This document shows, in pieces, positions 1 to 12,694 of a stretch of 64,000 nt of DNA. The position numbers and the translations under genes are program-made. The first letter of the stretch is position 1; each line of letters starts with the position of its first letter. Under the pieces are notes generated by a model. That model was not told the origin of the DNA. It saw nothing but the letters and a program-made list of their open reading frames with translations, and did no database searches. Source of the DNA: Brassica napus (lineage: Eukaryota; Streptophyta; Magnoliopsida; Brassicales; Brassicaceae); the NCBI RefSeq assembly GCF_020379485.1, contig NC_063439.1, positions 22,754,098 through 22,818,097 of the forward strand, in the 5' to 3' direction.

Positions 1-229
1 ACTTCTGGGATTCATAATAGTCGTCTACTGATCAAACGATCCCTAGTAACTCAACCTCAACTAAACTAACTCGGGTCATTAGCATAGAGAGCACACTTGT
101 GGTTATGCTTTGAGAAACTGCACGAACCTGAGGAGAACCTACACTTGTGGCTAAAGGGCTTCGTTTAAACATGTCTAGCAAACAGAAGATCACAGATTTC
201 TAGATTACAGATTTCTAGCAAACAGAAGA
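1..229. other. Downstream flank of the PPR pseudogene
   Basis: No coding region recognised. A short direct repeat (CAGATTTCTAG with AAACAGAAGATCACAGA) occurs at about 178-236, next to the 3' end of the PPR pseudogene. It is probably former 3' UTR. Confidence 0.4.
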
Positions 230-1908
230 TCACAGACTTTCTCTTAAAACATCAACATTTTCCCTGAAACGGCCATTAGCAACAAGACTCTTCTTCTCCT
301 TTTTCAACGACGCTGCTTCTCTTTGGAAGTCACTGGTTTTCTCAAGACCAGACAACAGAACATTGTACGTCCCCAGCGAAGGCACGATCTCACGTTCTCT
401 CATCTCTTCAAATATCTTCATTGCTTTCTCTGGACTCCCTGCTGAGATATAAACATCCATCAGCGCAGTGTAAGCAGCTACCCCCTTTTGATCATCAGGA
501 AGCAAGTCGAAAACCTCTGCAGCTAAGCGAGGTCTTCTGCCAAACCCAAGCCTGTGGATCAACGTTGCTCCTTGGTACACACCAAGTGAGTGATGGGCTT
601 TCACCATCTCCTTTACTGCTTCGATAAGTTTACCTAGCTCGTTTTCTCTCAGAAAGTAACCAACCAACGCAAGATACGCTGACTTCTCGAGATGAATCCC
701 CATTTCCGAGCTGTAATCAAGGGCCAACGAAGCCCCCTCGGTTCTACAACGGTCACAGTTTGTTTCAACGATTGCTGAAACAACAGAAGAATCCAACTTT
801 ACGTTTCTATCTTTCATCTGGTTAAGTAGATGATCAACTGCAACAAGACTCTGCTTTATCAAGAGAAGGGAGCAGATAATTCTACTATCATCTGAACTTT
901 TCGTTGCCATCAACTTCGGCTTCAACAATGTCGTTGGAGCACAAAGATTCAGCAGTAATATGCGAGTTGACTTCCCTTAACAAATCGTCACTTTCACCGG
1001 TAGCTTTCAGAGTCTCTAAAGCCTCGAGAAATACAGGGTAACGAAGAAGAATCCCGTTTTCTTTCATGTATACAAGAATCCGAGCCATGAAAGACGTTTC
1101 TCCGGATTTACAAGCTCTCCCAATCAGAATATTGCAAGCTGCTTTATCTGGCTGCACACCAATCTCTTGCATTTTAAAGAAGATGTCTAAGGCTTCACCA
1201 CATTTTCCTGAAAATCAAATAAAGAAACCAAGATATCATCTTCACAGCTACATACCCCCAAAAAATAAATGCACATATAATAAAATACAACATTCATATA
1301 AATTAAATAGATAACTGTAAACTATATACTAATACTAACTAAAAAAAATCACTTAGGAATATTGACAAACACTTGGTGTGCATAGATTAAAACTCACCAG
1401 TGCCTACAAGAAACTCCATCAACACCGTATAAGTGTGACAGTTCGGAGAGACTCTCGACCGTAACATCTCCTTATACACCTCCGTCGCTTCATCCACCCT
1501 CCCATCATCGAAAAGCATCTTCATGTAAGCCACACAACCGTAGGTTCGCACCCAATATCCCTCATCTCCTTCCATAGCCTCACCGCTTCGCCGAAGATGT
1601 CGAGCATGGTGGTGTAAGTGAAATGGTCGGGCTTGAAGCCTTTGATCTCGGAGGCCCAGTTGAAAAAGAGCCAAGCTTTCTGCATGGGAGGGTGGGATTT
1701 CAAGACGCGGTGAGAGTCCCATTTGATTGGGAGATTTGGGAGCTGGGATAGAGCGGATTCCCAGGTGGAGTACTTGAGGATGTTGGATACGGTGAAGAGA
1801 GTGGAGTAGCTTGATGGAGCTTTGGAGATGGCCGATTTGGATTGGGGCTTTGTGGGAATTTGTGGATAAGATCATCCAAATTAAAATTGAACAAACTCCC
1901 CTATCCAC
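230..1908 (-). pseudogene. PPR (pentatricopeptide repeat) protein, disrupted
   Basis: Translation in several frames gives a protein of PPR type, the helical-repeat RNA-binding proteins that act in plant organelle RNA processing. Typical repeat text is visible, for example FKPDHFTYTTMLDIFGEA, VSPNCHTYTVLMEFLVGTG, IGVQPDKAACNILIGRA and GVAAYTALMDVYISAGSPEKAM. One intron is intact (1208-1397, GT..AG), joining GTG to KCGEALDIFFKMQ. The frame is broken at least three times: near 1790-1805 between the SIKLLHSL and SNILKYSTW frames, near 1530-1592 where about one repeat is missing and the frame changes before AYMKML, and near 905-925 where NEKFR is followed by a stop and the rest continues in another frame. 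From memory it most resembles the At2g01390/At5g28340 pair, but that is not checked. It is a recent pseudogene or carries sequencing errors; three independent breaks favour a pseudogene. Confidence 0.8.
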
Positions 1909-1919
1909 TCTTACTTGCT

Positions 1920-2719
1920 TCGTCTCAATCTGAGACGAGACAGTTCCTTCTCCGGTTCTGGTTCTCTACAGTCCCCTTTTGAGACTTAGCTCTTTGACTT
2001 TTTTAGTTTTTGTCCTCTTTTGTGTACCACCTTTTTCATTTGGGCTAGATATGAATTATTCAGTGGGCTTTATTTTCCCTCCCCATTAATATTCTAATGG
2101 TGTTAGATAACAAAACATCTTCTGAGGATTACATTTTGTATTACATCTTCTAATCTATTAAAATAGAAATACAATTAGTATTTAACCCTGATTTTTCTCT
2201 AATAATTAAAATAAAATACCACTGGTGTTTCATTTAATTCATAAACCAGCTTAAAAAATTGACGTCACTTAAAATTACATTTACATGTACCTAAACCGAA
2301 TAAACCAAAGTTAATGTCATTCTTCTCACCATGCCTTCGTTTATCTTGGTCTGCATAATCAAAACAAAATGTTTAAATACTTAACCACATAATTCGTTCC
2401 AAAATATACCATGCTAAAGAAATTGTGTAATAGACATTGTTGTGCTATCAATGAACTTTTACTCATCTAAACCATTAATTTCATGTATGTATTTTTGTGT
2501 TTACTCGGATATTTTTATGATCAATCGTATGGTTTGTAACAGCGTATATATTATTATCAATCCAATGGTTTGTAACATGTATAAAATGTTATTATACATT
2601 TTTTTAAACGTATTTATGTTGGAGAATACCAAAATACTAGATTATTGAAATAATAAATATATATTGAATAATTAAAAATTATATAAAAAATATATATTGA
2701 AATTATATAAATATATATT
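1920..2719. other. AT-rich upstream region of the PPR pseudogene
   Basis: No gene seen. A degenerate Helitron-like 5' motif (TCTAATCTATTAAAATAGAA) lies near 2150. It resembles a motif at about 37365, and both look like eroded insertion ends. Confidence 0.3.
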
Positions 2720-3734
2720 GCGCGAAATGAATATTATATAAAAATTATTTTTAAGTATTATATATTTTTTACATATTATGAAATAATAAATATATATTGA
2801 ATAATTAAAAAATTAGTAATTATTACGTATATAATTAAATTGGTACAAGTACTTAAATAAATTTTATTAATCCACACAAACACTTTTTCTATTTTATATG
2901 TTATCAAATTAAATTTAAATGATATTAACATAGATATATAGTACATTTTTAATATTGACATCTCTTAAAAAATATTTTATACTCATATTATTTTTTCTTT
3001 ATAACAAAGTTTTTAAATCAATGATAACAATAAAAAATTTGTGGGATGTTTAATAGTTTTAGTAATTTATAATTTTAAAAACATTCAATGCAAAGTTTAA
3101 AATCTAAATATTAAGTTGTCAATAATTGTTCAAAATGTTTATCAAAAAATTTCAAAGCAATTTCGAAATTAAAATACTTATGTATTTTATATGGTATATA
3201 ATTTATTTTAAAAAAATATTAATATACATATATATATAATATTTATTAAATGAGACTTCCTACTTATGTAATTTTGTAATCATTTGTATCTTGTTATAAC
3301 ATAAATTTTAAATCATGGATCACAAAAATTTAATGTGAGATTTTTAACAACTTTAGTCATTTATATTCGTTTTTTAAAATTCAAAATATAACATATACGA
3401 AAAAATCTAAATTTTTTATTATATAGTTAATGTGGTTGTTTAATTTATTTTAAAATGAATTAAAAATGATAGAGAATAGACTGATTTTTATTAAATCTTT
3501 ATTATTCAAAATCATTAATTGTCATATATATTTTAGCTACATTAAGTAATTCTGTGATCTTTATTTAAGGAAACAATGAAGAACATTTATGATTATTTTA
3601 TGGTTAGTCAAATAAAAATCTTATTATATATTTATATGGACCAACATATTTGTCTAAAGATTTTAAGAATGATTGTGGTGATAACATGTAGCTACAAAAA
3701 TATGTTGTAATGCTTCTCTTTTAATATATAGGGA
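2720..3734 (-). mobile_element. Decayed non-autonomous Helitron
   Basis: The minus-strand 5' end (TCCCTATATATTAAAAGAG, starting at 3734, preceded by A) and the following TTACAACATATTTTTGTAGC match the start of the intact element at 7163-8199. The 3' end is eroded: only TTGCGCG followed by AAATGAATATTATA remains at about 2718-2740, where the intact copy has a GC hairpin. The interior is an inverted, diverged copy of 7163-8199. No coding capacity was seen. Confidence 0.65.
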
Positions 3735-4155
3735 TATTATAGTCAGTATTCCCAAAATGTTTCCTACTTCCACGCAATCATCATAAATAAAACTATAAAA
3801 AAGTACGATTGAACAAGATATCTTAATTCAAAACTTGCAAATCACGTATAGCTATTCTTTAAAACTAATAAATTTGATTATTCCTAAACTCAATAACATT
3901 CCAATTCTCCTCTAATTCAACGCAGTCATCATAACAAATAAAGTAAATCATTAACAAACAAAATCTTGCAAATCACGTTTAAAGTAAAAACAAATATTCT
4001 GGGTTTTATGATAATTTAAATAAAAAGGAATGTTTAGTTCATAATTCAAAACCGTATATTCTCTTTTCAATTATTTCGAATCACAACTAACAAATTTTTT
4101 TCTTAAATTCTATATTTTAACCTACCTTTACAGAAGCAATCTATTGTGTCAAAAG
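3735..4155. other. AT-rich spacer
   Basis: No ORF or element recognised. The last 8 bases (4148-4155) are the left target-site duplication of the hAT element that follows. Confidence 0.3.
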
Positions 4156-4756
4156 CTACGTTGCACGGAAGCATCATCGGATGTCCGCTTTCCGCTTCGG
4201 AACCGGAATCGGAGTCGGAACCTTGTGGAAGCTTAGGGAATCTCGCTTCCAAAACGCTTCTAAAATATTCTCTTTAAAAACATGTTGGAAGCTTATGATT
4301 CCGTTTTGGAATCACGCTTCCATTCTTAAAAAAAAAACACAATTTCCATTCTTTAAAAAAACACAATGTCTTATATCAATAAAAATATAAAATTATAGTT
4401 TTTATTTTTATATATCAATAAAATATAAAACTATAGTTTTTATTTTATATAAAATACAAATTTTAATAGTATTCAATATAGAGAATAGAAATATACAAAT
4501 ATTAAAATTAATACTATAAATTATCTTTATGCATTGAGATTTTTATTAAAGATAAATCATATATTCAAATATATTATTTCAATTAATTATAAAGTATTAA
4601 AAATAATTAATATAATACTTTATTTAAAATTTAATTTAAATTTAATTTATGTGTATTTTCACAGTTTTAATATGAAATCATTTCAAAATTGTTATAAATG
4701 AACAAATTCTTTATTTTAAATTTTAAATCATATAATTTTTATTTTTTAAAAAATCT

Positions 4757-4788
<32 letters not shown>

Positions 4789-4896
4789 GATATGGTTCCA
4801 ACACGTACCCGCTTCCTAATATTTTTAAAAATCTTGCTTCTGCGCTTCCATACGCTTCCACTTCCACATACCCGCTTTCGTTTCCATGTAACATAG
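4156..4896. mobile_element. Non-autonomous hAT element with 8-bp TSD
   Basis: An exact 8-bp direct repeat, GTCAAAAG, flanks the element at 4148-4155 and 4897-4904, the duplication size of hAT transposons. The imperfect terminal inverted repeats begin CTACGTTGCACGGAAGC on the left and, on the reverse complement of the right end, CTATGTTACATGGAAAC. GGAAGC/GCTTCC motifs are repeated just inside both ends, as expected of subterminal transposase-binding repeats. The 741-bp interior is AT-rich and has no transposase ORF, so it would need an autonomous partner. Confidence 0.8.
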
Positions 4897-5281
4897 GTCA
4901 AAAGAAAAGCATTAAACTACAGGTTAATTTGTGAACTAGTCATATATCGTGTATAAGTTAGGTAACTAGCATTGATTTTGACATAATGTAATGTCAGGTA
5001 TTTAACACACAATTCATCCGGTTCTACCCCTTTCCCTAATAGGTTACCAGTTACTATAAAGTCTGTGATGTCGTTGGTTATGTGGCGTTATGAGAATCAC
5101 ATGTTACAAAGTGAGTGATATATACTTACTATTCTATATACCCAAAATAATATAGAATACACATGTATAATAAAACATGATGAAGGAAACTGTTCAAATT
5201 TTGTAATGTTTATATACTTACACTGAATTATTTACTTCTTTGTCAAAGTGAACCCAAACCATCTAATACTAAACCCAAAAG

Positions 5282-6160
5282 CATTGATCACTAAACCCAA
5301 AACAGAAATATAAATCTCAATCCAAATAGCAAAACATGGAAATAGTACAATATTTTGTTCCATTCCACATGGTTCACATAGAATAGATAAACTGTTGAAG
5401 TAGGTGAAAGTAAGTGACTGGTAACAAGGTCACCAGGTGTGACAGAATACGACTTAATCGATGGAATAAATGACAAAGACTTGCTAATAGATTTGACATA
5501 TGACAAGAAGGCACAATGTTTATATGTTGACAGTGAATTACCTATTGCTTTGCCAGAGTGAACTCAAATCATCCATACTAAATCCAAAACCATTGATCAC
5601 TAAACCCAAAACAGAAATATAAACCCCAATCAAAATAGCAAAACATGGAAATAGTACAATATTTTGTTCCATTCCACATGGTTCACATATAATAGATAAA
5701 TTGTTGAAGTAGGTAAAAATACGTGATTGAGAACGAGGTCACCAGGTGTGAGAGAGTTTGACTTAATCGATGGAACAAATGGCAAATACTTGCTAACAGA
5801 TTTGGCATATGAGAACTTTCGAAGAAGCCACAATGTTTATATGCTGACAGTGAATAATTACCTACTGTTTTGCCAGAGTGAACCAAAATCATCCATACTA
5901 AACCCAAAACCATTGATCACTAAACCCAAAACAGAAAAATAAACCTCAATCCAAATAGCAAAACATGGAAATAGTAAACTATTTTGTTCCATTCCACATG
6001 GTTCACATAGAATAGATAAACTGTTGAAATATGTAAAAGTATGTGATTGGGAACAAGATCACCATGTGTGAGAGAGTACGACTTAATCGATGGAATAAAT
6101 AGGAAAGACTTGCTAGCAGATTTGACATATGAATTTTTTTTAAGAAACCACATAATAAGG
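5282..6160. repeat. Tandem repeat, three units of about 310 bp
   Basis: The phrase CATTGATCACTAAACCC recurs at 5282, 5591 and 5911, giving periods of 309 and 320 bp. Each unit carries the same order of sub-motifs, including TTTTGTTCCATTCCACATGG, TTCACATA and CGACTTAATCGATGGA. On the minus strand each unit has a related ORF (NHVEWNKILYYFHVLLF), but it lacks a recognisable domain and is probably fortuitous conservation of repeat sequence. A fourth, weaker start lies near 5200-5280. Confidence 0.75.
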
Positions 6161-6179
6161 TGTAATTACTAAAGATAGT

Positions 6180-7125
6180 TTTACTCTTTTAAGAGAAACA
6201 AGTAGTGCCAAAATAAAACCCGTGGTAGTTCATGTTCCATGGTACATGAGAATATAAAATAATCTGAAAAAGTAGTCAAATATAAAGTTAGTTGCATAGA
6301 ATGTGTGATTATTAAAAGACCACGAGTTACTTTTACAGTTAATAATTATTAATACAATTTGTTTTTGTTGCATGTTCTACCGGTTGCATACAGGGGTAAA
6401 AGTGCATTATTATATAAAAGACACAGTACATATCGATGAATTAGGGTAATTGGTCATGGAATGAATTATAGTTTTTTTGAACGCCGTACAATACTATCCT
6501 CAACCTAAACAAGTCTTTAGCGACCAATTTTTCTCTTCTCGCATGTCAGACTTTATAAAAATAATGGGGAGTTCAAGTTAAATGCTTAAATTCGGGGAAC
6601 AAACTATGAATGTTGTTTTTGACAACCCTGAGCAGTTGTTAACGGCAAAGTATTGTTTAAAAATAAATACTATTATCGTTGGTCAAAATTAAACATAATA
6701 AAGTGGACGGCTTTGTAAACAATTCTTTTAATTTGGATTTAGTTTATGGTTCCAACATAAAAAATACATTAAGCAATATTATTACTTATATTAAAAAATT
6801 TATGCAGTAAATAAATAATTTGTTTAAAAATTTATAATTAAAAATAATTTAAAATCAGTTATGAGTTAAATGCGAGACAAATTTCTGACCCAAATTTAAA
6901 CACTGACGTATAAAACAAAACCAGTAACAAAACTAAAATTGAACTAAACTAAAAAATATGAAAGTAAAGACGAAACAATTTTTAAAGTAACAGATATTTT
7001 ATGTGTAGGCATGTAATTTAAAACAAATTATTAATATGATAGATGTTATATATCTATAAGATTATAGTAGATAAAGTTCTACTCATTTAAAAAACACTTG
7101 CGTAGATGCGCGGATCCAATTCTAG
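6180..7125 (+). mobile_element. Degenerate Helitron 3' end and AT-rich spacer
   Basis: A Helitron-like terminus ends with CTAG at 7122-7125, followed by T, preceded by a weak GC hairpin (TGCGTAGATGCGCGG near 7100-7113). No matching 5' end was found, so the left boundary given is only that of the spacer. The remainder is AT-rich with no gene seen. Confidence 0.35.
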
Positions 7126-7162
7126 TCTCTATTAATTAGCTAGTCAATGATTGAGTTAGTAA

Positions 7163-8199
7163 TCCCCTATATATTATTTGAGAAGCATTACAACTTCTTT
7201 TTGTAGCCACATGTCATCACTAACTTGATTCTTAGAATCATTAGAGATATATGTTGGTCCATCTAATTATATAATAAACTTTTTATTAAACTAACAATAA
7301 ATTCATCATTAATGTATTTTATTATTTCCTTTAATAAAATTTACGGAATTACCTAATGTGGCTAAAGTATATATGTCAATTAATGATTTTGAATAATAAA
7401 GATTTGATTAAAAAAATTAGTGTATCTTCTATCATATTTGTTTAATTTAAAACTATTAAATAAATTAAACAACCACAATAACCATATAATAAAAATTTAG
7501 ATTTTTCTGTATATGTTATATTTTGAATTTTTAAAAACGACTATAAATTACTAAAACTGTTAAAAACCTCACATTCAAATTTTGTGATCCATGGTTTAAA
7601 ATTTCTGTTATGAAGAAATACAAATGATTACAAAATTATATAGGTAAAAAGTCTAATTTAACTAATTATTTTAATATATATATATATATATCGTTTTAAA
7701 TTAAACTATAAACCATATAAAATACATAAATAATTTTGTTTCAAAATTTACTTTGAACAATTTTTTTGATAAAAGTTTTGAACGAACATTGACAACTTAT
7801 TTTAAAAAAAATATAAATTACTAAAATTATTAATCCCACAATAAAAAATTTGTTATCAGTAATTTAATTTTTTTTTTTTAAAAGATACAAATGATCAAAA
7901 AAATATATGAGTAGAAATCATCATTTAATAGACATTAATATTAAAAATATACTAAAATATACTATGTATGTTAGTATCATTTAAATTTAATTACATATCC
8001 TATCAAATATAAAAAAATATTTTTTGGATTAATAAAATTGATTTATATGTTCACACCAATTTAATTATATATCTAATAGTTACTGACTTTTAATTATTCA
8101 ATATATATTAATTATTTCATAATATGTAAAAATATTTAATACATAAAATAATTTTTATATATAATGTTCATCCCGCGCAATGCGCGGGTCTTAACCTAG
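7163..8199 (+). mobile_element. Non-autonomous Helitron, 1.0 kb
   Basis: It begins with TC (TCCCCTATATATTATTTGAG) after an A at 7162 and ends with CTAG at 8196-8199 before a T at 8200, the A|T insertion rule of Helitrons. A perfect 7-bp stem hairpin (CCCGCGC AAT GCGCGGG, 8172-8188) sits 7 bp before the CTAG. There are no inverted termini and no Rep/helicase ORF. It is the better preserved, inverted relative of 2720-3734. Confidence 0.85.
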
Positions 8200-8269
8200 T
8201 TTTATATATAACACAAAATATGTTTTTAATTATCCAAAATATATTTGAAGTACGCTCTTTTATTTTTGA

Positions 8270-8542
8270 TTGAGTCGGATCAAATCTCTACGGATACAAC
8301 TAAATATGAAAGATAAAAAGAACAAAAATATTGTTGGTAAGGTCAATGAAGGAGGCATGATCAAGGGCAAGCAACATAACTTTCGGAAGAATAAACCTTT
8401 GAATGAGAAAGAGGGCTTAGTGTATGGCGGCATTGCGAAGGTTGTGAAGCTGAAACTGGACCTCTTTGGAGCTTGTTATGAGAAGCAAACCCTTGTCCTA
8501 TATCTTCTTATGCATCTTCCATACTGTCAGCCTAGCCATTGA
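8270..8542 (+). CDS. Unrecognised 90-aa ORF, possible gene remnant
   Basis: An open frame of 90 codons, rich in Lys and Asn at the N terminus (KDKKNKNIVGKVNEGG) and hydrophobic at the C terminus. I recognise no family. Its base composition is less AT-rich than the sequence on both sides, which suggests descent from a gene. There is no clear intron boundary or promoter. It lies between two Helitrons and may be a fragment. Confidence 0.2.
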   Translation: MSRIKSLRIQLNMKDKKNKNIVGKVNEGGMIKGKQHNFRKNKPLNEKEGLVYGGIAKVVKLKLDLFGACYEKQTLVLYLLMHLPYCQPSH

Positions 8543-8996
8543 TGTTCATCTTGATCCAAACGATATAAAATACAACACTATAATAAACTTCCACATGATC
8601 CTCCGATGCAAAACCTCGCCTCGGGAGTTATATATAGAGTAGCGTGGAATTAAGACTATGATTTAAAGGTTGGGTTACTGATAGAAAGAAACGTTGATTT
8701 AGCTAAAAGATATGTGAAAGTTAGAAGGAAATTTTGAGAATGAAAGTAGAAAGTATTGATGGAAGCAATATATAAAGATAGACGGATAGTGAGAGAGGCA
8801 GTGGTTTGATTTGAAAGCTTTGATGTTCCATATTATTGTGAAAATTTTCAAATTAAATGACGCACTTATCTATACTATACTAAAAGGGGGATATAAGCCA
8901 TAGAGAGGGTGTCCACATAGGATAGAAAAATCAACCAATCAGAGAACCCGAAATTGCCATGTCATCTCATTTATTTTTCGTAAAAAATAAAAAAAC

Positions 8997-9066
8997 AATG
9001 CGAAGGTGAGAATCGAACCCGGGTTAGTATGATATATATATAGGACAGTTACCACTAAACCATTGA
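8997..9066 (-). other. tRNA-like segment with A- and B-box motifs
   Basis: On the minus strand an A-box-like TGGTTTAGTGG (9052-9062) is followed about 32 bp later by a B-box-like GGTTCGATTC (9010-9019), the spacing of an internal RNA polymerase III promoter. The acceptor and T stems do not pair well and no anticodon arm is credible, so it is not a functional tRNA gene. It may be a decayed tRNA-derived piece inside the Helitron. Confidence 0.4.
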
Positions 9067-10189
9067 AACTTTCTTGGATACATATACAAGAACCACTAAG
9101 TATATAATCACAAACTCTTATGTACATTTACAATAATATGAATTCAACTTTCAAGACTCCGATAGTTTGTTTTGTAAAAAAAAAATAAGTAAGTGACTAA
9201 GCTAATATATTCTTAGAAAGTGTGAGAACGTTGACAAATATGAAAAAGCATAGATTTTTGTTTTCGTGACAAAGTTAAGAATTTTGTAAAAGTAAGTTTA
9301 ACAAATAAATTTTCGTGACAAATATGAAAAAGCATAGATTTTTGTAAAATTTTGACAAAACAACTCATAACATACTTCTCTAATGTCTTAATAAAATATT
9401 ATTTAAGGGTGCAATAATTAAATATATTAATTCAATAAATTTTGTAATTTATAGACAAAACAATAACACAACAAATTTTGAAACATTTGTTTAACCTATC
9501 GATTTTTTTTCATGAGAATCCAACTAAACAAGATAAAAAAAATAATTAGATTTACAAATATTTAATTACCATTTTATTCAATTTTGATTAATTTCAAATT
9601 ATCATAATGTATCTTTTTGAAGTTACAAATATGAAAAAGCATAGATTTTTGTACAATTTGACAAAACAACTCAAAACATATTTTTCTAATGTCTTAATAA
9701 AATATTATTTAAGGATGCAATAATTAAATATATTAATTCAATAAATTTTATAATTTATAGACAAAACAATACCACAACAAATTTTGAAACATTTGTTTAA
9801 CCAATCGATTTTTTTTTCATGAGAATCCAACTAAACAATTAGATTTACAAATATTTAATTACCATTTTATTCAATTTTGATTCATTTTAAATTGTAATAA
9901 TGTATCTTTTTGAAGTTACAAAAAAGTAATGTTCTTTCTTTATTACACTAGCATTATATATAGATTTTATATACACAAAATAAATATAATATAACAACAT
10001 AAGCTTGCTTTCCCCGATTCATATGAAACTTTTTAAGTTATCCACCAAAGCAAATTAATTAAATCAATGAAATTGTTAAAATACAGTAAATTAATATATA
10101 ATTTTATTTTAAATAAAAATTATTTAAAAAGTGTATTTTCGTTAAAACAAAATAATAACTAAGTAAAACTGATTTGATGGTAATTTTTA

Positions 10190-10191
<2 letters not shown>

Positions 10192-10232
<41 letters not shown>
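10192..10232. repeat. (TA)n microsatellite
   Basis: About 20 uninterrupted TA units inside Helitron copy A. The corresponding tract in copy B (60101-60124) is about half as long. Confidence 0.95.
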
Positions 10233-10235
<3 letters not shown>

Positions 10236-11913
10236 ATTCTGTGAAAGAAATAGAAGCTTAATATGGAAAAAAATCTTAAATACAAAAACCTCTAAAAATT
10301 AACAAAAAATCTAATAAATTAAACTATGATATCACTTAAAAGCTTCTTAGACCATATTAATAAAATATTTAAGCGGTAATTAGACAAATTTGATTTTTTT
10401 TCCAGCAAAAAGTTTATTATTAATTAGCATCAGTTATTTCAAGATGTTTAAGAAATGGTGGACAAAAAAATAGGATGGACATTAATGATATATGAACTAT
10501 GAATAGTACTTTGTGAAGCAGACTTAGATAACATATCTGCACATCCATTTTCAGTCCTTTTTGATGCCTAAATTTAATTTCTTCAGAGTAGTTATTCCAC
10601 AAATAGATCGTATGAGATATTGTTTTGATATGTAGATTTGTTTTTTCAATGTTAAGAAGATTGACAACTGTAAAAATGTCTCCTTCGTATATGATATGTC
10701 TATAACCGAGTCTCCAACATGAGACAAATTTGTTTAAAAAGTAAATAATTTTATTTTTCTTATATTATATAATCAATATATATTATTTACTGTTAATAAA
10801 AATATAGTTATTCATCTATCACAAATATCTATGCAAATATGTGAATCAAGTACAACAATCAAACAACATAATGATTTCCACAAAGAAAATTTAAAAAATA
10901 TATTTATGTTATGTAGTCATATTTTATATTTTTTAAATAATATAATACTATATTATACATTATTTTTTATAGAATTGAGAAATACATATATCAGTTAGAC
11001 AAATTAAGCGATAATTAGACAAATTTGATTTTTATTTTGTGAGCAAAAAGTTTATTATTAATTAGCATTACTTATTTCAAGATGTTTAAGAAATGATGGA
11101 CAAAAAAATAGGATGGACATAAATGATATATGAAGTATAAATAGTTTTTTGTAAAGCTGACTTAGATAACACATATGCACATCCATTTTCAGTCCTTTTT
11201 GATGCATAAATTCAATTTCTTCAGAGCAGTTATTCCACAAAGAGATCGTATGAGATATTGTTTTGATATTCAGATTTTTTTCTTGATTGTTAAGAAGATT
11301 GATAACTGTAAAAATGTTTCATTCGAATATGATATGTCTATAACCGAATCCCCAACATTAGACAAGTTTGTTAAAAAGTAAATAATTCCATTTTTCTTAT
11401 ATTATATAATAAATATATATTATTTACTGATAATAAAAATATAGTTATTCATCTATCACAAATATCTATGTAAATATGTGAATTAAGTACAACAATCAAA
11501 CAACATAATGATTTCCACAAAGAAAATATAAAAAATATATTTATGTTATGTAGTCTTATTTTCTATTCTTTAAATAATATAATACAATATTATACATTAT
11601 TTTTTAGAATTGAGAAATACATATAATATCTTATCCGCGCGTAGCGCGGTTAAAAAATCTAGTTAATTATAATGTTTTGACTTCGTACTTGCTAGTTGTT
11701 CTATGTATTATGTTGATTGTTGAACATATGATTGCCTTCTTCACTCTAGCAGCCTATGTAGAACAATTTCTTTATTTTGTTAAAATTAACACACATGCCA
11801 GATGTATATAGTTCTTTTTTGGTCGACACCGTACATTGTGCTTCTATTGTTTTCATAATTTTGAAATATTTATTATATATGATAGCAACCACTAGCAGCC
11901 AACTGAAAAGTAA

Positions 11914-12616
11914 GGGCATCCGCATTGCTAGATATAGATATGCAATTGCATATCTTAGTATTACTTTAATAATATAATTAGATTAAGAGATTTTGGTAAG
12001 ATACATGATTAAAAGTAGAGATTATTGGTAGATGTTTTGGCAGGTTCTTAGCAAAATAGTAAATTTTGTTTTTTTTGAAAATTGATTGGTAGGATTTTAT
12101 AATAAAACATATAACATTAAACATAAGAACATTACAAAGTTGAAAAAAAAATTACAAAGTTGAAAAAAAAAATTACAAAAGTGAAAAAAAAATTACAAAG
12201 TTGAAATCAGTATCAGATAAATAAGAGCCATGCACGAACCAAACAATCACAATCCGCGAAGATATAATCAAAAGAAAATCGATGGATGAGGAACAAATAC
12301 CTTGTTTAGATTTGAAGCGGCGGAGGAGAGGATGATTTCGATTAGGGCAATCACCGAGAGGAGGTAACAGGGGATATTGATCGTAGCAGATGTCGATTCA
12401 CCGCAATCAACCAAGGAATATCGATGGATTTCAAACCGCCAGCGAATTTGAAGGTGACGGAAGAGATCGCTCGAAAGAGGAGAGGATTTTGATGTCGACT
12501 GCTCGCAATTGAGGAGAGACTTTTAGAGGAGAGGATGTCAACAACAAGAACACAGAATCGGCGTCGACGCTTCCGATTTGGTGCCTTCGGCGTCGAGAGA
12601 GATCGAGAAAAGAAAG

Positions 12617-12694
<78 letters not shown>

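Larger units (their letters stand above)
8869..11662 (+). mobile_element. Non-autonomous Helitron, 2.8 kb, copy A
   Basis: It starts TCTATACTATACTAAAAGG after an A at 8868 and ends with CTAG (11659-11662) before T. The 3' hairpin is CCGCGC GTA GCGCGG (11635-11649). No Rep/helicase ORF is present; short ORFs of about 60 aa occur on the minus strand. An internal tandem duplication of about 640 bp is visible: AGTTTATTATTAATTAGCAT recurs at 10411 and 11049. A second, inverted copy with the same internal duplication lies at 58667-61446. Near the 5' end is a tRNA-like segment (8997-9066, minus strand). Confidence 0.9.

Noticed and set aside
8997..9066. A true tRNA gene
   Set aside because: A- and B-boxes are present but acceptor, T and anticodon stems do not pair, and a diverged copy lies in the second Helitron.
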